Positions 5,356-11,216 of a stretch of 11,216 bases of DNA are shown piece after piece; position 1 is the stretch's first letter, and each line of letters starts with the position of its first letter. Below the pieces are notes generated by a model. The model was not told where the DNA came from. It did not search any database and saw only the letters and a list, made by a program, of their open reading frames with translations. The DNA is from an uncultured Bacillota bacterium. Its GTDB lineage: Bacteria; Bacillota; Clostridia; Oscillospirales; Oscillospiraceae. Location: the NCBI GenBank assembly GCA_937890735.1, contig CALACZ010000027.1, positions 1 to 11,216 on the forward strand, given 5' to 3'. A program made the position numbers and the translations under genes.

Positions 5356-5844
5356 TTACAACTCATAATAGTACGGGCAAATGTCCTCAAAGTGTCCGTC
5401 CTTCATGCGGAAGCCCTTGGGGATCGTGCCGAGCTGGACAAAGCCGAGGCGCTCGTAGAGATGGCGGGCGTGGAGGTTCGTCGCCACGACAGCGTTGAAC
5501 TGCATCACGCGGAAGCCGTGCGCCTTTGCCTGCTGTAAGCAGTCCGTGACCAGCTTTTCGCCGATGTGCAGCCCGCGCGCCGTGCCGCGCACGGCGTAGC
5601 TCGCGTTGGCGATGTGCCCGCAGCGCCCGATGTTGTTCGGGTGCAGGATGTATAGCCCGTAGATCTTCCCGTCCGCCCCCACCGCCACGGCGGTGTAGGT
5701 CTGTTCGGCAAAAAACGCCGCGCCGGTCTGCGCGTCCAAAAAGTCCTCCTGCGGAAAGGCGACGCCGTCCGCCACGACCTCGTTCCAGATCTCGTTCATC
5801 TGCGCCACATCCGCCGGGGCATACGCCCGCACCGTAATGTCCAT
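5356..5844 (-). CDS. GNAT-family N-acetyltransferase
   Basis: A 162-residue acetyl-CoA-dependent acetyltransferase covering one complete GNAT fold: MDITVRAYAPADVAQMNEIWNE at the N-terminus (beta1-alpha1), central strands at 50-66 (YTAVAVGADGKIYGLYI), the acetyl-CoA pyrophosphate loop VRGTARGLHIGEKL (85-98), and the C-terminal NLHARHLYERLGF motif (123-135) found in phosphinothricin-acetyltransferase-like members. ATG 5844 is chosen because GGAGG (5856-5852) is 7 nt upstream and homology begins there. A longer open frame to 5919 would run over the promoter. It has its own promoter and probable terminator and is transcribed against the purine genes. The substrate is unknown. An amine, amino acid or toxic compound is possible, and no link to purine metabolism is visible. 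Confidence 0.9.
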   Translation of the reverse strand: MDITVRAYAPADVAQMNEIWNEVVADGVAFPQEDFLDAQTGAAFFAEQTYTAVAVGADGKIYGLYILHPNNIGRCGHIANASYAVRGTARGLHIGEKLVTDCLQQAKAHGFRVMQFNAVVATNLHARHLYERLGFVQLGTIPKGFRMKDGHFEDICPYYYEL

Positions 5845-5872
5845 GTTTGCGCCTCCCTGCGTGTTTTTTCGC

Positions 5873-5901
5873 ATTATACCACCGCGCCCGCCGCACCGCA
5901 A
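5873..5901 (-). promoter_or_regulatory. Promoter of the GNAT acetyltransferase
   Basis: On the minus strand TTGCGG (5901-5896), a 17-nt spacer and a perfect TATAAT (5878-5873) place the start near 5866, about 22 nt before the ATG. It is divergent from the ssnA leader promoter 60 bp away. Confidence 0.8.
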
Positions 5902-5960
5902 GCGGGCGCTTTCTGACATTTTGCTGAATTTTGACCGTGCATTTTTGTAAAAAATACCTC

Positions 5961-5989
5961 TTCAATTTTTCGCTGACATTTCTTATAAT
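5961..5989 (+). promoter_or_regulatory. Predicted promoter of the ssnA leader
   Basis: A perfect TATAAT (5984-5989) lies 17 nt after TTCAAT (5961-5966), a weak -35. The start would be near 5995-5997, exactly where the leader's first helix begins. A poor -35 fits a promoter that needs an activator, or strong control downstream at the leader. Confidence 0.55.
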
Positions 5990-5994
5990 TAGAA

Positions 5995-6250
5995 GCAGCA
6001 GGAGATAAGATGACTGTGCTGATCGCGCAGCAGATTTTTCGATAGCCCGGAGAAAAGCCGCAGGGAATCCTTTGTGGATTCCCGAGGATTTTTATCCGGG
6101 ATAGCGGAAAAGATGCAAGCGAGCGGCGCGGTCAGATTATTGGATGCTGCTTCAATCAAAGATGGTAGCTGTAAGGAAGTGTTTCGCACACGGGCTGCAA
6201 CTATCACTCGGCATGATGCTTGAGTGTTTCAGACCAGACGGTCTGGAACA
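5995..6250 (+). ncRNA. Structured leader RNA upstream of ssnA, candidate riboswitch or attenuator
   Basis: The 300 nt between the promoter and ssnA hold no credible gene but fold by eye. GAAGCAGCA (5992-6000) pairs perfectly with TGCTGCTTC (6145-6153). Inside it ATAA-GA-TGAC (6005-6014) faces GTCA-GA-TTAT (6131-6140), a continuous helix with tandem G·A pairs. Within are hairpins TGCTG/CAGCA (6017-6032) and a perfect 8-bp GGGAATCC/GGATTCCC (6063-6083), and a CCCGG/CCGGG pairing (6046-6050 with 6096-6100). A second domain pairs 6161-6166 with 6200-6205 around a GTGT/ACAC hairpin (6179-6191). An intrinsic terminator follows immediately. I do not recognise a known class: no T-box sequence, cobalamin, FMN, lysine or purine-riboswitch core. 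It may instead be an independent small RNA. Folding was judged by hand only. Confidence 0.55.
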
Positions 6251-6256
6251 TTTTTT
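6225..6256 (+). terminator. Intrinsic terminator in the ssnA leader
   Basis: TGTTTCAGAC (6225-6234) pairs with GTCTGGAACA (6241-6250), 10 bp with one G·U and a 6-nt loop, directly followed by T6 (6251-6256). It lies 25 nt before the AGGAGG of ssnA, so ssnA-ygfK expression requires read-through or antitermination unless another promoter exists. AGTGTTTC at its foot is repeated at 6178-6185, so the right arm could pair upstream instead. Confidence 0.88.
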
Positions 6257-6295
6257 GTTATCCGGGTGATGGAACGTAAAAAGGAGGAACTGCAA

Positions 6296-7639
6296 TTGTA
6301 CATTCTCACCAACGGCAAACTCATTACGCGCGACCCCGCTGCGAAGGGGTATTATGAGCACGGCGCGGTCGTGTTCGAGGGCACGAAGATCGTCGAGGTC
6401 GGCGACGCGGCGGCGCTGGCGGCAAAGTATCCGCAGGCGGAAAAGATCGACGCCAGAGGCGGCGTGATCATGCCCGCGTTTATCAACGCCCACACGCACA
6501 TCTATTCGGCGCTGGCGCGCGGTCTGTCGATCGCCGGCAACAACCCCACGAACTTCTTTGAGGTGCTGGACGGCACATGGTGGGCAATCGACCGCCGCCT
6601 GACGCTCGAAGGCACGCGCGCGAGCGCGGACGCGCTGTACATCGACTGCATCAAGCAGGGCGTCACCACCATTTTTGACCATCACGCCTCCTACTGTGAG
6701 ATCCCCGGCTCGCTGTTCCAGATCGCGGAGAGCGCCAAAAAATTCGGCATCCGCTCCTGCCTGTGCTACGAGGTCTCCGACCGCGACGGCGAGGAAAAGT
6801 GCCTGGAAGCCATCCAGGAGAACGCCGACTGGATCACATACTGCAAGGAGCACAATGACCCGATGCTCGCCGCCATGTTCGGCGGTCACGCGCTGTTCAC
6901 CATCTCCGATAAGACGTTCGACCGCATGGTCGAGGCGAACAACGGCCGCACCGGCTATCACATCCACGTCTCCGAGGGCATGAACGACGTTTATGACTCT
7001 CTCCAGAACTACGGCAGACGTCCCGTCCAGCGGCTTCAGGATCACGGCATTCTGGGCGATAAGACCATCCTCGGTCACTGCATCCATGTGAACACCGCCG
7101 AGATGGAGATCATCCAGCAGACCGATACGATGGTCGTCAATAACCCGGAGTCCAATATGAGCAACGCCGTCGGCATCTGCCCCGTGCTCCAGCTCTACAA
7201 GCGCGGCATCCTGCTCGGCATGGGCACGGACGCATACACCAACGATATGCTGGAATCCATCAAGGTCGCCCTGTGCTCGCAGCGCAGCCAGAACTGCCTG
7301 CCGAACGTCGGCTGGTGCGAAGTGACGGATATGCTCTTTAAGAACAACGCCAGGATCGGCGCAAAATATTTCCCGGACGAGCTGGGCGTTCTGAAAGCGG
7401 GCGCGGCGGCGGACATCATCGTGATGGACTACAAGCCGTTCACCCCGTTCAGTGACGAAAACATCGACGGGCACATGATCTTCGGCATGACGGGCCGTCA
7501 GTGCCAGACGACCATCGCCGCCGGTAAGATCCTGATGAAGGATCGCGAGCTGGTCGGCATCGACGAGGAAGCCGAAAACGCACACATCCTCGAAGCCGCC
7601 AAAAAGCTCTGGGGCAGCCTGAACCACAGAGAATATTAA
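6296..7639 (+). CDS. ssnA: SsnA, putative aminohydrolase of the YgfK/purine cluster (COG0402)
   Basis: A 447-residue amidohydrolase close in length to E. coli SsnA (about 440). Metal and catalytic residues are present: H66 and H68 (NAHTHIYSALARG), H224 and E227 (YHIHVSEG), H261 (LGHCIH) and D312 (GMGTDAYTND). TTIFDHHAS (124-131) is an SsnA hallmark. The start is TTG at 6296, 8 nt after a perfect AGGAGG (6282-6287); upstream in-frame ATGs at 6224 and 6269 fall on the terminator or lack a ribosome binding site. SsnA is often labelled a selenium-metabolism protein because of its neighbours. In gut anaerobes the ssnA-ygfK cluster has been tied to purine/urate breakdown, where SsnA may hydrolyse a ring-derived C-N bond. 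It is followed by ygfK after 416 bp of repeat sequence. No in-frame TGA, so it is not a selenoprotein. Confidence 0.92.
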   Translation: MYILTNGKLITRDPAAKGYYEHGAVVFEGTKIVEVGDAAALAAKYPQAEKIDARGGVIMPAFINAHTHIYSALARGLSIAGNNPTNFFEVLDGTWWAIDRRLTLEGTRASADALYIDCIKQGVTTIFDHHASYCEIPGSLFQIAESAKKFGIRSCLCYEVSDRDGEEKCLEAIQENADWITYCKEHNDPMLAAMFGGHALFTISDKTFDRMVEANNGRTGYHIHVSEGMNDVYDSLQNYGRRPVQRLQDHGILGDKTILGHCIHVNTAEMEIIQQTDTMVVNNPESNMSNAVGICPVLQLYKRGILLGMGTDAYTNDMLESIKVALCSQRSQNCLPNVGWCEVTDMLFKNNARIGAKYFPDELGVLKAGAAADIIVMDYKPFTPFSDENIDGHMIFGMTGRQCQTTIAAGKILMKDRELVGIDEEAENAHILEAAKKLWGSLNHREY

Positions 7640-7648
7640 GACGCACCG

Positions 7649-7679
7649 CAGGGGGCACAGCTCTGCTCCGCCCTCCCTG
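7649..7679. repeat. Hairpin immediately after ssnA
   Basis: CAGGGGGC (7649-7656) pairs with GCCCTCCCTG (7670-7679) with bulges, and AGC/GCT can pair inside. No T-run follows, so it is not a good intrinsic terminator. It may protect the ssnA 3' end or be the edge of the repeat element downstream. Confidence 0.45.
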
Positions 7680-7728
7680 ACAGGCAGAAGCAGAATTTGT
7701 ATGCACGACCGAGCGGCGCGCACCCATG

Positions 7729-7881
7729 CCTTCCCCTCCGGGGAAGGTGGCGCAAAGCGCCGGATGAGGGTCGGGGAGCACTGACGAATAGCTTTGCAGT
7801 TATGCCAAAACGCAGCTGCTCCCCGACCCTCATCAGTCTGCGGAGCGAAAGCTCCGCAGACAGCTTCCCCCCAGGGGAAGC
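7729..7881. repeat. Mirror-symmetric multi-hairpin intergenic element
   Basis: A 153-bp element arranged as hairpin A (7729-7747, 8 bp), hairpin B (7749-7761, GGCGC-AAA-GCGCC), an 18-bp arm (7763-7780), a 36-nt centre, the perfectly complementary 18-bp arm (7817-7834), hairpin B' (7836-7861, 11 bp with a GAAA loop), and hairpin A' (7863-7881, 8 bp). Each half mirrors the other in layout, so RNA or DNA could form a cruciform with side stems. I see no transposase or credible gene. It resembles non-autonomous dispersed elements of gut Clostridia and separates ssnA from ygfK. Confidence 0.85.
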
Positions 7882-7962
7882 CATTTGGATGGTGCAAACC
7901 GCTGCTGCTCAAAAATACGACGGGAATGGCACGCCGCTACCCTATTTTACGATGAAACGCGT
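7863..7962. repeat. Composite hairpin repeat, copy 2
   Basis: CTTCCCC/GGGGAAG hairpin, then AGCCA-TTTGGAT, TGCAAACC, CTCAAAAA-ACG-CGGGA, and CCCTA-TTTTACGATGAA follow in the same order as at 5234-5336 with substitutions and small gaps. The internal hairpin is degenerate here. Confidence 0.6.
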
Positions 7963-7976
7963 CACATCTCACCCCC

Positions 7977-8010
7977 CCCTTCATCCGTCGGCTTTGCCGG
8001 CTGTTTCCCC
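7977..8010. repeat. Degenerate extra arm of the multi-hairpin element
   Basis: CTTCATCCG, a CGGC-TTT-GCCG hairpin (7989-7999) and TGTTTCCCC repeat the order of the right arm at 7827-7870 (CCTCATC, hairpin, AGCTTCCCC) and of the left arm read in reverse. It ends about 45 bp before ygfK and appears to be a decayed fragment of the same family. Confidence 0.5.
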
Positions 8011-8055
8011 ACGAAGAACATCCTTCGCAAACTTCCAATCACAGGAGGAACAAAT

Positions 8056-11004
8056 ATGTCTGAGAAAATGTATCCCATCCCGTTCAAATCCCTGATGAAC
8101 TGGATCACGACCGAATATGCCGCCACGGGCGATATGTTCGGCGTTCATAAAGCCTATCACGCCAGCGGCAAGTCGCTGCCCATCTTCGGCGAGCGCATTG
8201 AAACGCCGTTTGGTCCGGCAGCCGGCCCCAACAGCCAGCTCGCGCAGAACATCATCGCGTCCTACTTCGCCGGCGCGCGCTTCTTTGAGGTCAAGACCGT
8301 TCAGAAGATGGACGGCGCGGAGCTCGCCGCGTGCGTGCCGCGTCCCTGCATTCTGGCAAATGACGAGGGCTACAATCAGGAGTGGTCCACGGAGCTTGAA
8401 ATTCCGCAGGCGATGAATGAGTACATCAAAGCCTGGTGCGCGCTGAAGGTCCTGTCCAAGGTCTACGGTCTGGGCGACCCCGACGGGTTTGTGTTCAATA
8501 TGTCCGTCGGCTACGATCTGGAAGGCATCCGGGGCGACAAGGTCAATACCTACATTGACGGCATGATGGACGCTACCAAAACGGCGCAGTTCCAGGAGTG
8601 CCTCGCCGTGCTCACGGAGCTGTTCCCGGAGGAACGGGACTTCATCGCGTCCATCTCCCCGCGCGTCTCGCGCTCCGTCACCGTTTCCACGCTGCACGGC
8701 TGCCCGCCGCAGGAGATCGAGCGCATCGCGTCCTACCTGCTGACGGAAAAGGGTCTGCACACATTCGTCAAGTGTAACCCCACCATCCTCGGCTACAGGA
8801 CCGCCCGCACCATCCTCGACTCCATGGGCTACGACTACATCGTCTTTGACGAGCACCACTTCAACGAGGACCTCCAGTGGGCGGACGCCGTGCCGATGTT
8901 CGAGCGTTTGCAGGCGCTGGCGGACAGCCGCGGGCTGGAATTTGGTCTCAAGCTGTCGAACACCTTCCCCGTCGATACCACGCGCGGCGAGCTGCCCGGC
9001 AATGAAATGTATATGTCCGGCCGCAGCCTCTTCCCGCTGACGATCGAAATGTGCAGCCGCATCTCCCGCCAGTTTAAGGGCAAAATGCGCATCTCGTTTG
9101 CGGGCGGCGCGGAATATTTCAACTGCGACAAGCTCTTTGCCGCCGGCATCTGGCCCGTCACCGTCGCCACGACCATCCTCAAGCCCGGCGGATACAACCT
9201 CCTTGCGCAGATGGTGGAGAAGGTCGAGGATATGCCCTATGCCCGCTTCTGCGGGACGGACACCACCGCCATCGCCGAGATGAGCGCCGCGTCGCATACC
9301 GACTTCCATCACTTAAAGCCCCTCAAGCCCCTGCCCGCGCGCAAGTCGGCGGATGCTGTGCCGCTCATCGACTGCTTCACCGCGCCCTGCAAGGGCGGCT
9401 GCCCCATCCGGCAGGATATTCCCGAGTACATCGAGCTCTGCCGCCGCGGGCTGTACGGTCCGGCGCTGAAGCTCATCACCGAAAAGAACGCTCTGCCGTT
9501 CATCACCGGCACGATCTGCGCGCACCGCTGTCAGAACAGGTGCTCCCGCAATTTCTATGAAGAGTCCGTCCAGATCCGTGACACCAAGCTCGTCGCGGCG
9601 GAAAAGGGCTACAGCGCGCTGATGGCGTCCATCCGCAAGCCGGACGCCGTTGCGGGCAAGAAGGCCGCCATCATCGGCGGCGGCCCCACGGGCATCGCCG
9701 CGGCGTACTTCCTCGGCAGAGCCGGCATCCAGACCACCATCTTTGAGCGCGAAGAAAAGCTCGGCGGCGTGCCGCGCTACGTCATCCCCGCGTTCCGCAT
9801 CTGCGACGAAGCGATCGACAAGGACGTGGCGCTCATGGAAAAATACGGCGTGGAAGTGAAGTGCGGCGCGCCCGCTCCGTCCATCGACGAGCTCAAAAAG
9901 CAGGGCTACACCCACATCCTCCTCGCCACCGGCGCGTGGCAGGCGGGCAGGCTCGAGATCCCCGGCAATGTGCAGGGCGTCATCGGCTGGATGAAGGACA
10001 TGAAAACGCAGGTCAAGCCGAACCTCACGGGTCATGTTGTGGTCGTGGGCGCGGGCAATACCGCGATGGACGCCGCGCGCGTTGCAAAGCGCATGGGCGC
10101 GTGCTCCTCCACCATCGTCTACCGCCGCACCAAAAAGGAAATGCCCGCCGATGAGCACGAGCTGGCGCTCGCCATCGCAGACGGTGTGCATATGGTCGAG
10201 CTGGCAGCGCCCGTTGAGCAGAAGGACGGCAGGCTGCGCCTTGAGAAGATGAAGCTCGGCGAGCCGGACGCATCGGGCCGCCGCGCCCCGGTCGGCACAG
10301 GCGAGTTCTTTGAGATCCCGTGCGATCTCGTTCTCTCCGCAGTCGGCGAAAAGGTCGATGCCGCCCTCATGGCAGCAAACGGCGTGGAGATGGAGCGCAA
10401 AGGGCCTGCGTTCAAGACGAACGTGGAGAGGGTCTGGTGCGCGGGCGACGCGCATCGCGGTCCTGCCACCGTGGTCGAAGGCATTGCCGACGCCGCCGCG
10501 TTCGCGGAAGCCGTCATCGGCGCGCCGCACAGCTACGAGATCCCCGTGGAAGCCTACCCCGCCAGAGCCTGCGCCGTGTCCAGGAAGGGCATTCTGAAAA
10601 TGGCGAAGGACGCGCGCTGCGAAGGCTCTCGCTGCCTCAGCTGCAACACCGTCTGTGAAAACTGCGTCGATTCCTGCCCGAACCGCGCGAACGTCGCCGT
10701 AACGCTGGCAGATCGCCGCGTGCAGATCGTCCATGTAGACAAACTGTGCAACGAGTGCGGCAACTGCACGCACTTCTGCCCCTACGCCTCCGAGCCGTGC
10801 CACGATAAGTTCACGCTCTTCCGGACCGCAGAGGATATGGACGACAGCCGCAATGCCGGCGTTCTGTTCCTCGGCGGCGACAAGGTGCGCGTCCGTCTGG
10901 GGAATGTCAAGGATTACGACCTCTCCCAGCCCAACGACCTGCAAAAGGACATCGAAGCCCTCATCCTCCGCCTCCGCAGCCACTACAGCTACCTGTATTG
11001 CTGA
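8056..11004 (+). CDS. ygfK: YgfK-family flavin/Fe-S oxidoreductase (putative selenate reductase subunit; purine reduction)
   Basis: A 982-residue multidomain oxidoreductase, near the length of E. coli YgfK (about 1030). Domains in order: a dihydroorotate-dehydrogenase-like TIM barrel (about 1-420; ETPFGPAAGPNSQLAQNI at 49-66, STLHGCPPQEIERI at 211-224); a GltD-like Fe-S region (C440, C445, C449, C488, C492, C496); an FAD fold (IIGGGPTG, 539-546); an NAD(P)H fold (VVVVGAGNTAMDAARVAKRM, 661-680); FAD closure (WCAGDAHRGPATVVEGIADA, 794-813); and a C-terminal two-cluster ferredoxin (C860, C863, C867, C870, C874; C898, C901, C904, C908). These parts are those of dihydropyrimidine dehydrogenase in a different order, which suggests electrons pass from NAD(P)H to a reduced heterocycle such as an oxopurine. 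The ATG at 8056 follows AGGAGG by 7 nt; the frame is open to 7885 only through repeat DNA. It is last in the transcript. Confidence 0.93.
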   Translation: MSEKMYPIPFKSLMNWITTEYAATGDMFGVHKAYHASGKSLPIFGERIETPFGPAAGPNSQLAQNIIASYFAGARFFEVKTVQKMDGAELAACVPRPCILANDEGYNQEWSTELEIPQAMNEYIKAWCALKVLSKVYGLGDPDGFVFNMSVGYDLEGIRGDKVNTYIDGMMDATKTAQFQECLAVLTELFPEERDFIASISPRVSRSVTVSTLHGCPPQEIERIASYLLTEKGLHTFVKCNPTILGYRTARTILDSMGYDYIVFDEHHFNEDLQWADAVPMFERLQALADSRGLEFGLKLSNTFPVDTTRGELPGNEMYMSGRSLFPLTIEMCSRISRQFKGKMRISFAGGAEYFNCDKLFAAGIWPVTVATTILKPGGYNLLAQMVEKVEDMPYARFCGTDTTAIAEMSAASHTDFHHLKPLKPLPARKSADAVPLIDCFTAPCKGGCPIRQDIPEYIELCRRGLYGPALKLITEKNALPFITGTICAHRCQNRCSRNFYEESVQIRDTKLVAAEKGYSALMASIRKPDAVAGKKAAIIGGGPTGIAAAYFLGRAGIQTTIFEREEKLGGVPRYVIPAFRICDEAIDKDVALMEKYGVEVKCGAPAPSIDELKKQGYTHILLATGAWQAGRLEIPGNVQGVIGWMKDMKTQVKPNLTGHVVVVGAGNTAMDAARVAKRMGACSSTIVYRRTKKEMPADEHELALAIADGVHMVELAAPVEQKDGRLRLEKMKLGEPDASGRRAPVGTGEFFEIPCDLVLSAVGEKVDAALMAANGVEMERKGPAFKTNVERVWCAGDAHRGPATVVEGIADAAAFAEAVIGAPHSYEIPVEAYPARACAVSRKGILKMAKDARCEGSRCLSCNTVCENCVDSCPNRANVAVTLADRRVQIVHVDKLCNECGNCTHFCPYASEPCHDKFTLFRTAEDMDDSRNAGVLFLGGDKVRVRLGNVKDYDLSQPNDLQKDIEALILRLRSHYSYLYC

Positions 11005-11015
11005 AAACAGAAGCA

Positions 11016-11048
11016 AGCCCGCGGTGCAAGCGCACCGCGGGCTTTTTT
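11016..11048 (+). terminator. Intrinsic terminator of ygfK
   Basis: A perfect 12-bp stem (11016-11027 with 11032-11043), loop AAGC and a T-run (11043-11048), 11 nt past the stop. A very strong terminator that closes the ssnA-ygfK unit. Confidence 0.96.
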
Positions 11049-11074
11049 GTTTGCGCCGCACCACCAATCGAGCC

Positions 11075-11164
11075 GTAGGGGCGGGGCGGAATTGAGGTAA
11101 TAGGTAATAGTGAATATAGTGAAGAAGTGATTATTTTGCGTAAGGGCGGGGTTCTACCCCGTGG
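11075..11164. repeat. GTAGGGG-type repeat pair with an AT-rich interval
   Basis: GTAGGGGCGGGG (11075-11086) is followed by an AT-rich interval with short iterations (GGTAATAGGTAATAGTGAA, then TAGTGAA), and a second GTAAGGGCGGGG starts at 11140 whose loop and right arm (TTCTACCCCG) end near 11161. This is the family of the array at 4885. No gene is seen from 11005 to the window end. Confidence 0.65.
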
Positions 11165-11216
11165 AAATGTCAAGAAATGTGCAGTCGGGAAACACCCAAA
11201 ATCTGAAAAGCATGGT

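Noticed and set aside
5989..6207. 72-codon minus-strand open frame in the ssnA leader
   Set aside because: There is no ribosome binding site or recognisable motif, and the region shows RNA-type base pairing instead.
6161..6256. T-box leader
   Set aside because: The conserved T-box sequence (AGGGTGGNACCGCG) is absent, and the downstream gene is not an aminoacyl-tRNA synthetase or amino-acid gene.
6152..7912. Long minus-strand open frame opposite ssnA and its leader
   Set aside because: It is antisense to a clearly recognised amidohydrolase, crosses a terminator and repeats, and has no ribosome binding site or known motif.
7885..8055. Upstream extension of ygfK to an ATG at 7885
   Set aside because: The extra 57 residues are translated repeat DNA; the AGGAGG and homology both point to 8056.
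9313..11067. Long minus-strand open frame opposite ygfK
   Set aside because: It is a shadow of GC-rich codons; the plus strand has FAD, NAD(P)H and Fe-S motifs.

Overview
The window looks like chromosome from a GC-rich gut Clostridia species, most likely Oscillospiraceae/Ruminococcaceae. This is inferred from strong AGGAGG-type ribosome binding sites, Firmicutes-style small HTH genes, GTAGGGG-type intergenic palindromes, and an anaerobic SsnA/YgfK gene pair. No 16S rRNA or other marker is present, so the taxon is an inference.

Region 1 (1-3283) is the integrase end of an integrated element (prophage or integrative conjugative element) that continues left of the window. On the minus strand, three tightly coupled small genes encode a HTH protein, an excisionase-like protein and a replication-initiation N-terminal domain. 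They are divergent from a cI/Cro-type repressor, which is followed by a tyrosine recombinase. The divergent region (804-949) holds two face-to-face sigma-70-type promoters built around three TTGACAGC boxes, a compact genetic switch. The integrase ends about 140 bp from the 3' end of tRNA-Arg(ACG), the probable attachment site. The integrase carries an extra HTH domain inside its core-binding region. The repressor reading frame is interrupted by an in-frame TGA 28 codons before the stop that abuts the integrase.

Region 2 (3284-11216) is host chromosome with a purine-catabolism theme. An 8-oxoguanine-deaminase-like amidohydrolase (3457-4812) has its own promoter and terminator. A GNAT acetyltransferase (5356-5844) lies on the opposite strand. 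SsnA (6296-7639), a second COG0402 amidohydrolase, is followed by YgfK (8056-11004), a flavin/Fe-S oxidoreductase. SsnA and YgfK homologues belong to the anaerobic purine/urate degradation clusters of gut bacteria and E. coli. A plausible model is that the deaminase feeds 8-oxopurines into a route in which YgfK reduces the purine ring and SsnA acts on a pathway amine or amidine. Substrates cannot be read from sequence.

The most unexplained feature is the 300-nt leader of ssnA. A promoter at 5961-5989 is followed by about 160 nt closed by a long-range helix, a second hairpin domain, and an intrinsic terminator (6225-6256) directly before the ssnA ribosome binding site. It looks like a riboswitch/attenuator or a small RNA, and I could not match it to a class I know. 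The intergenic regions are also rich in palindromic repeats: an approximately 80-bp-period mirrored array (4885-5230), composite hairpin elements (5234-5336, 7729-8010), and a trailing copy at 11075-11164.
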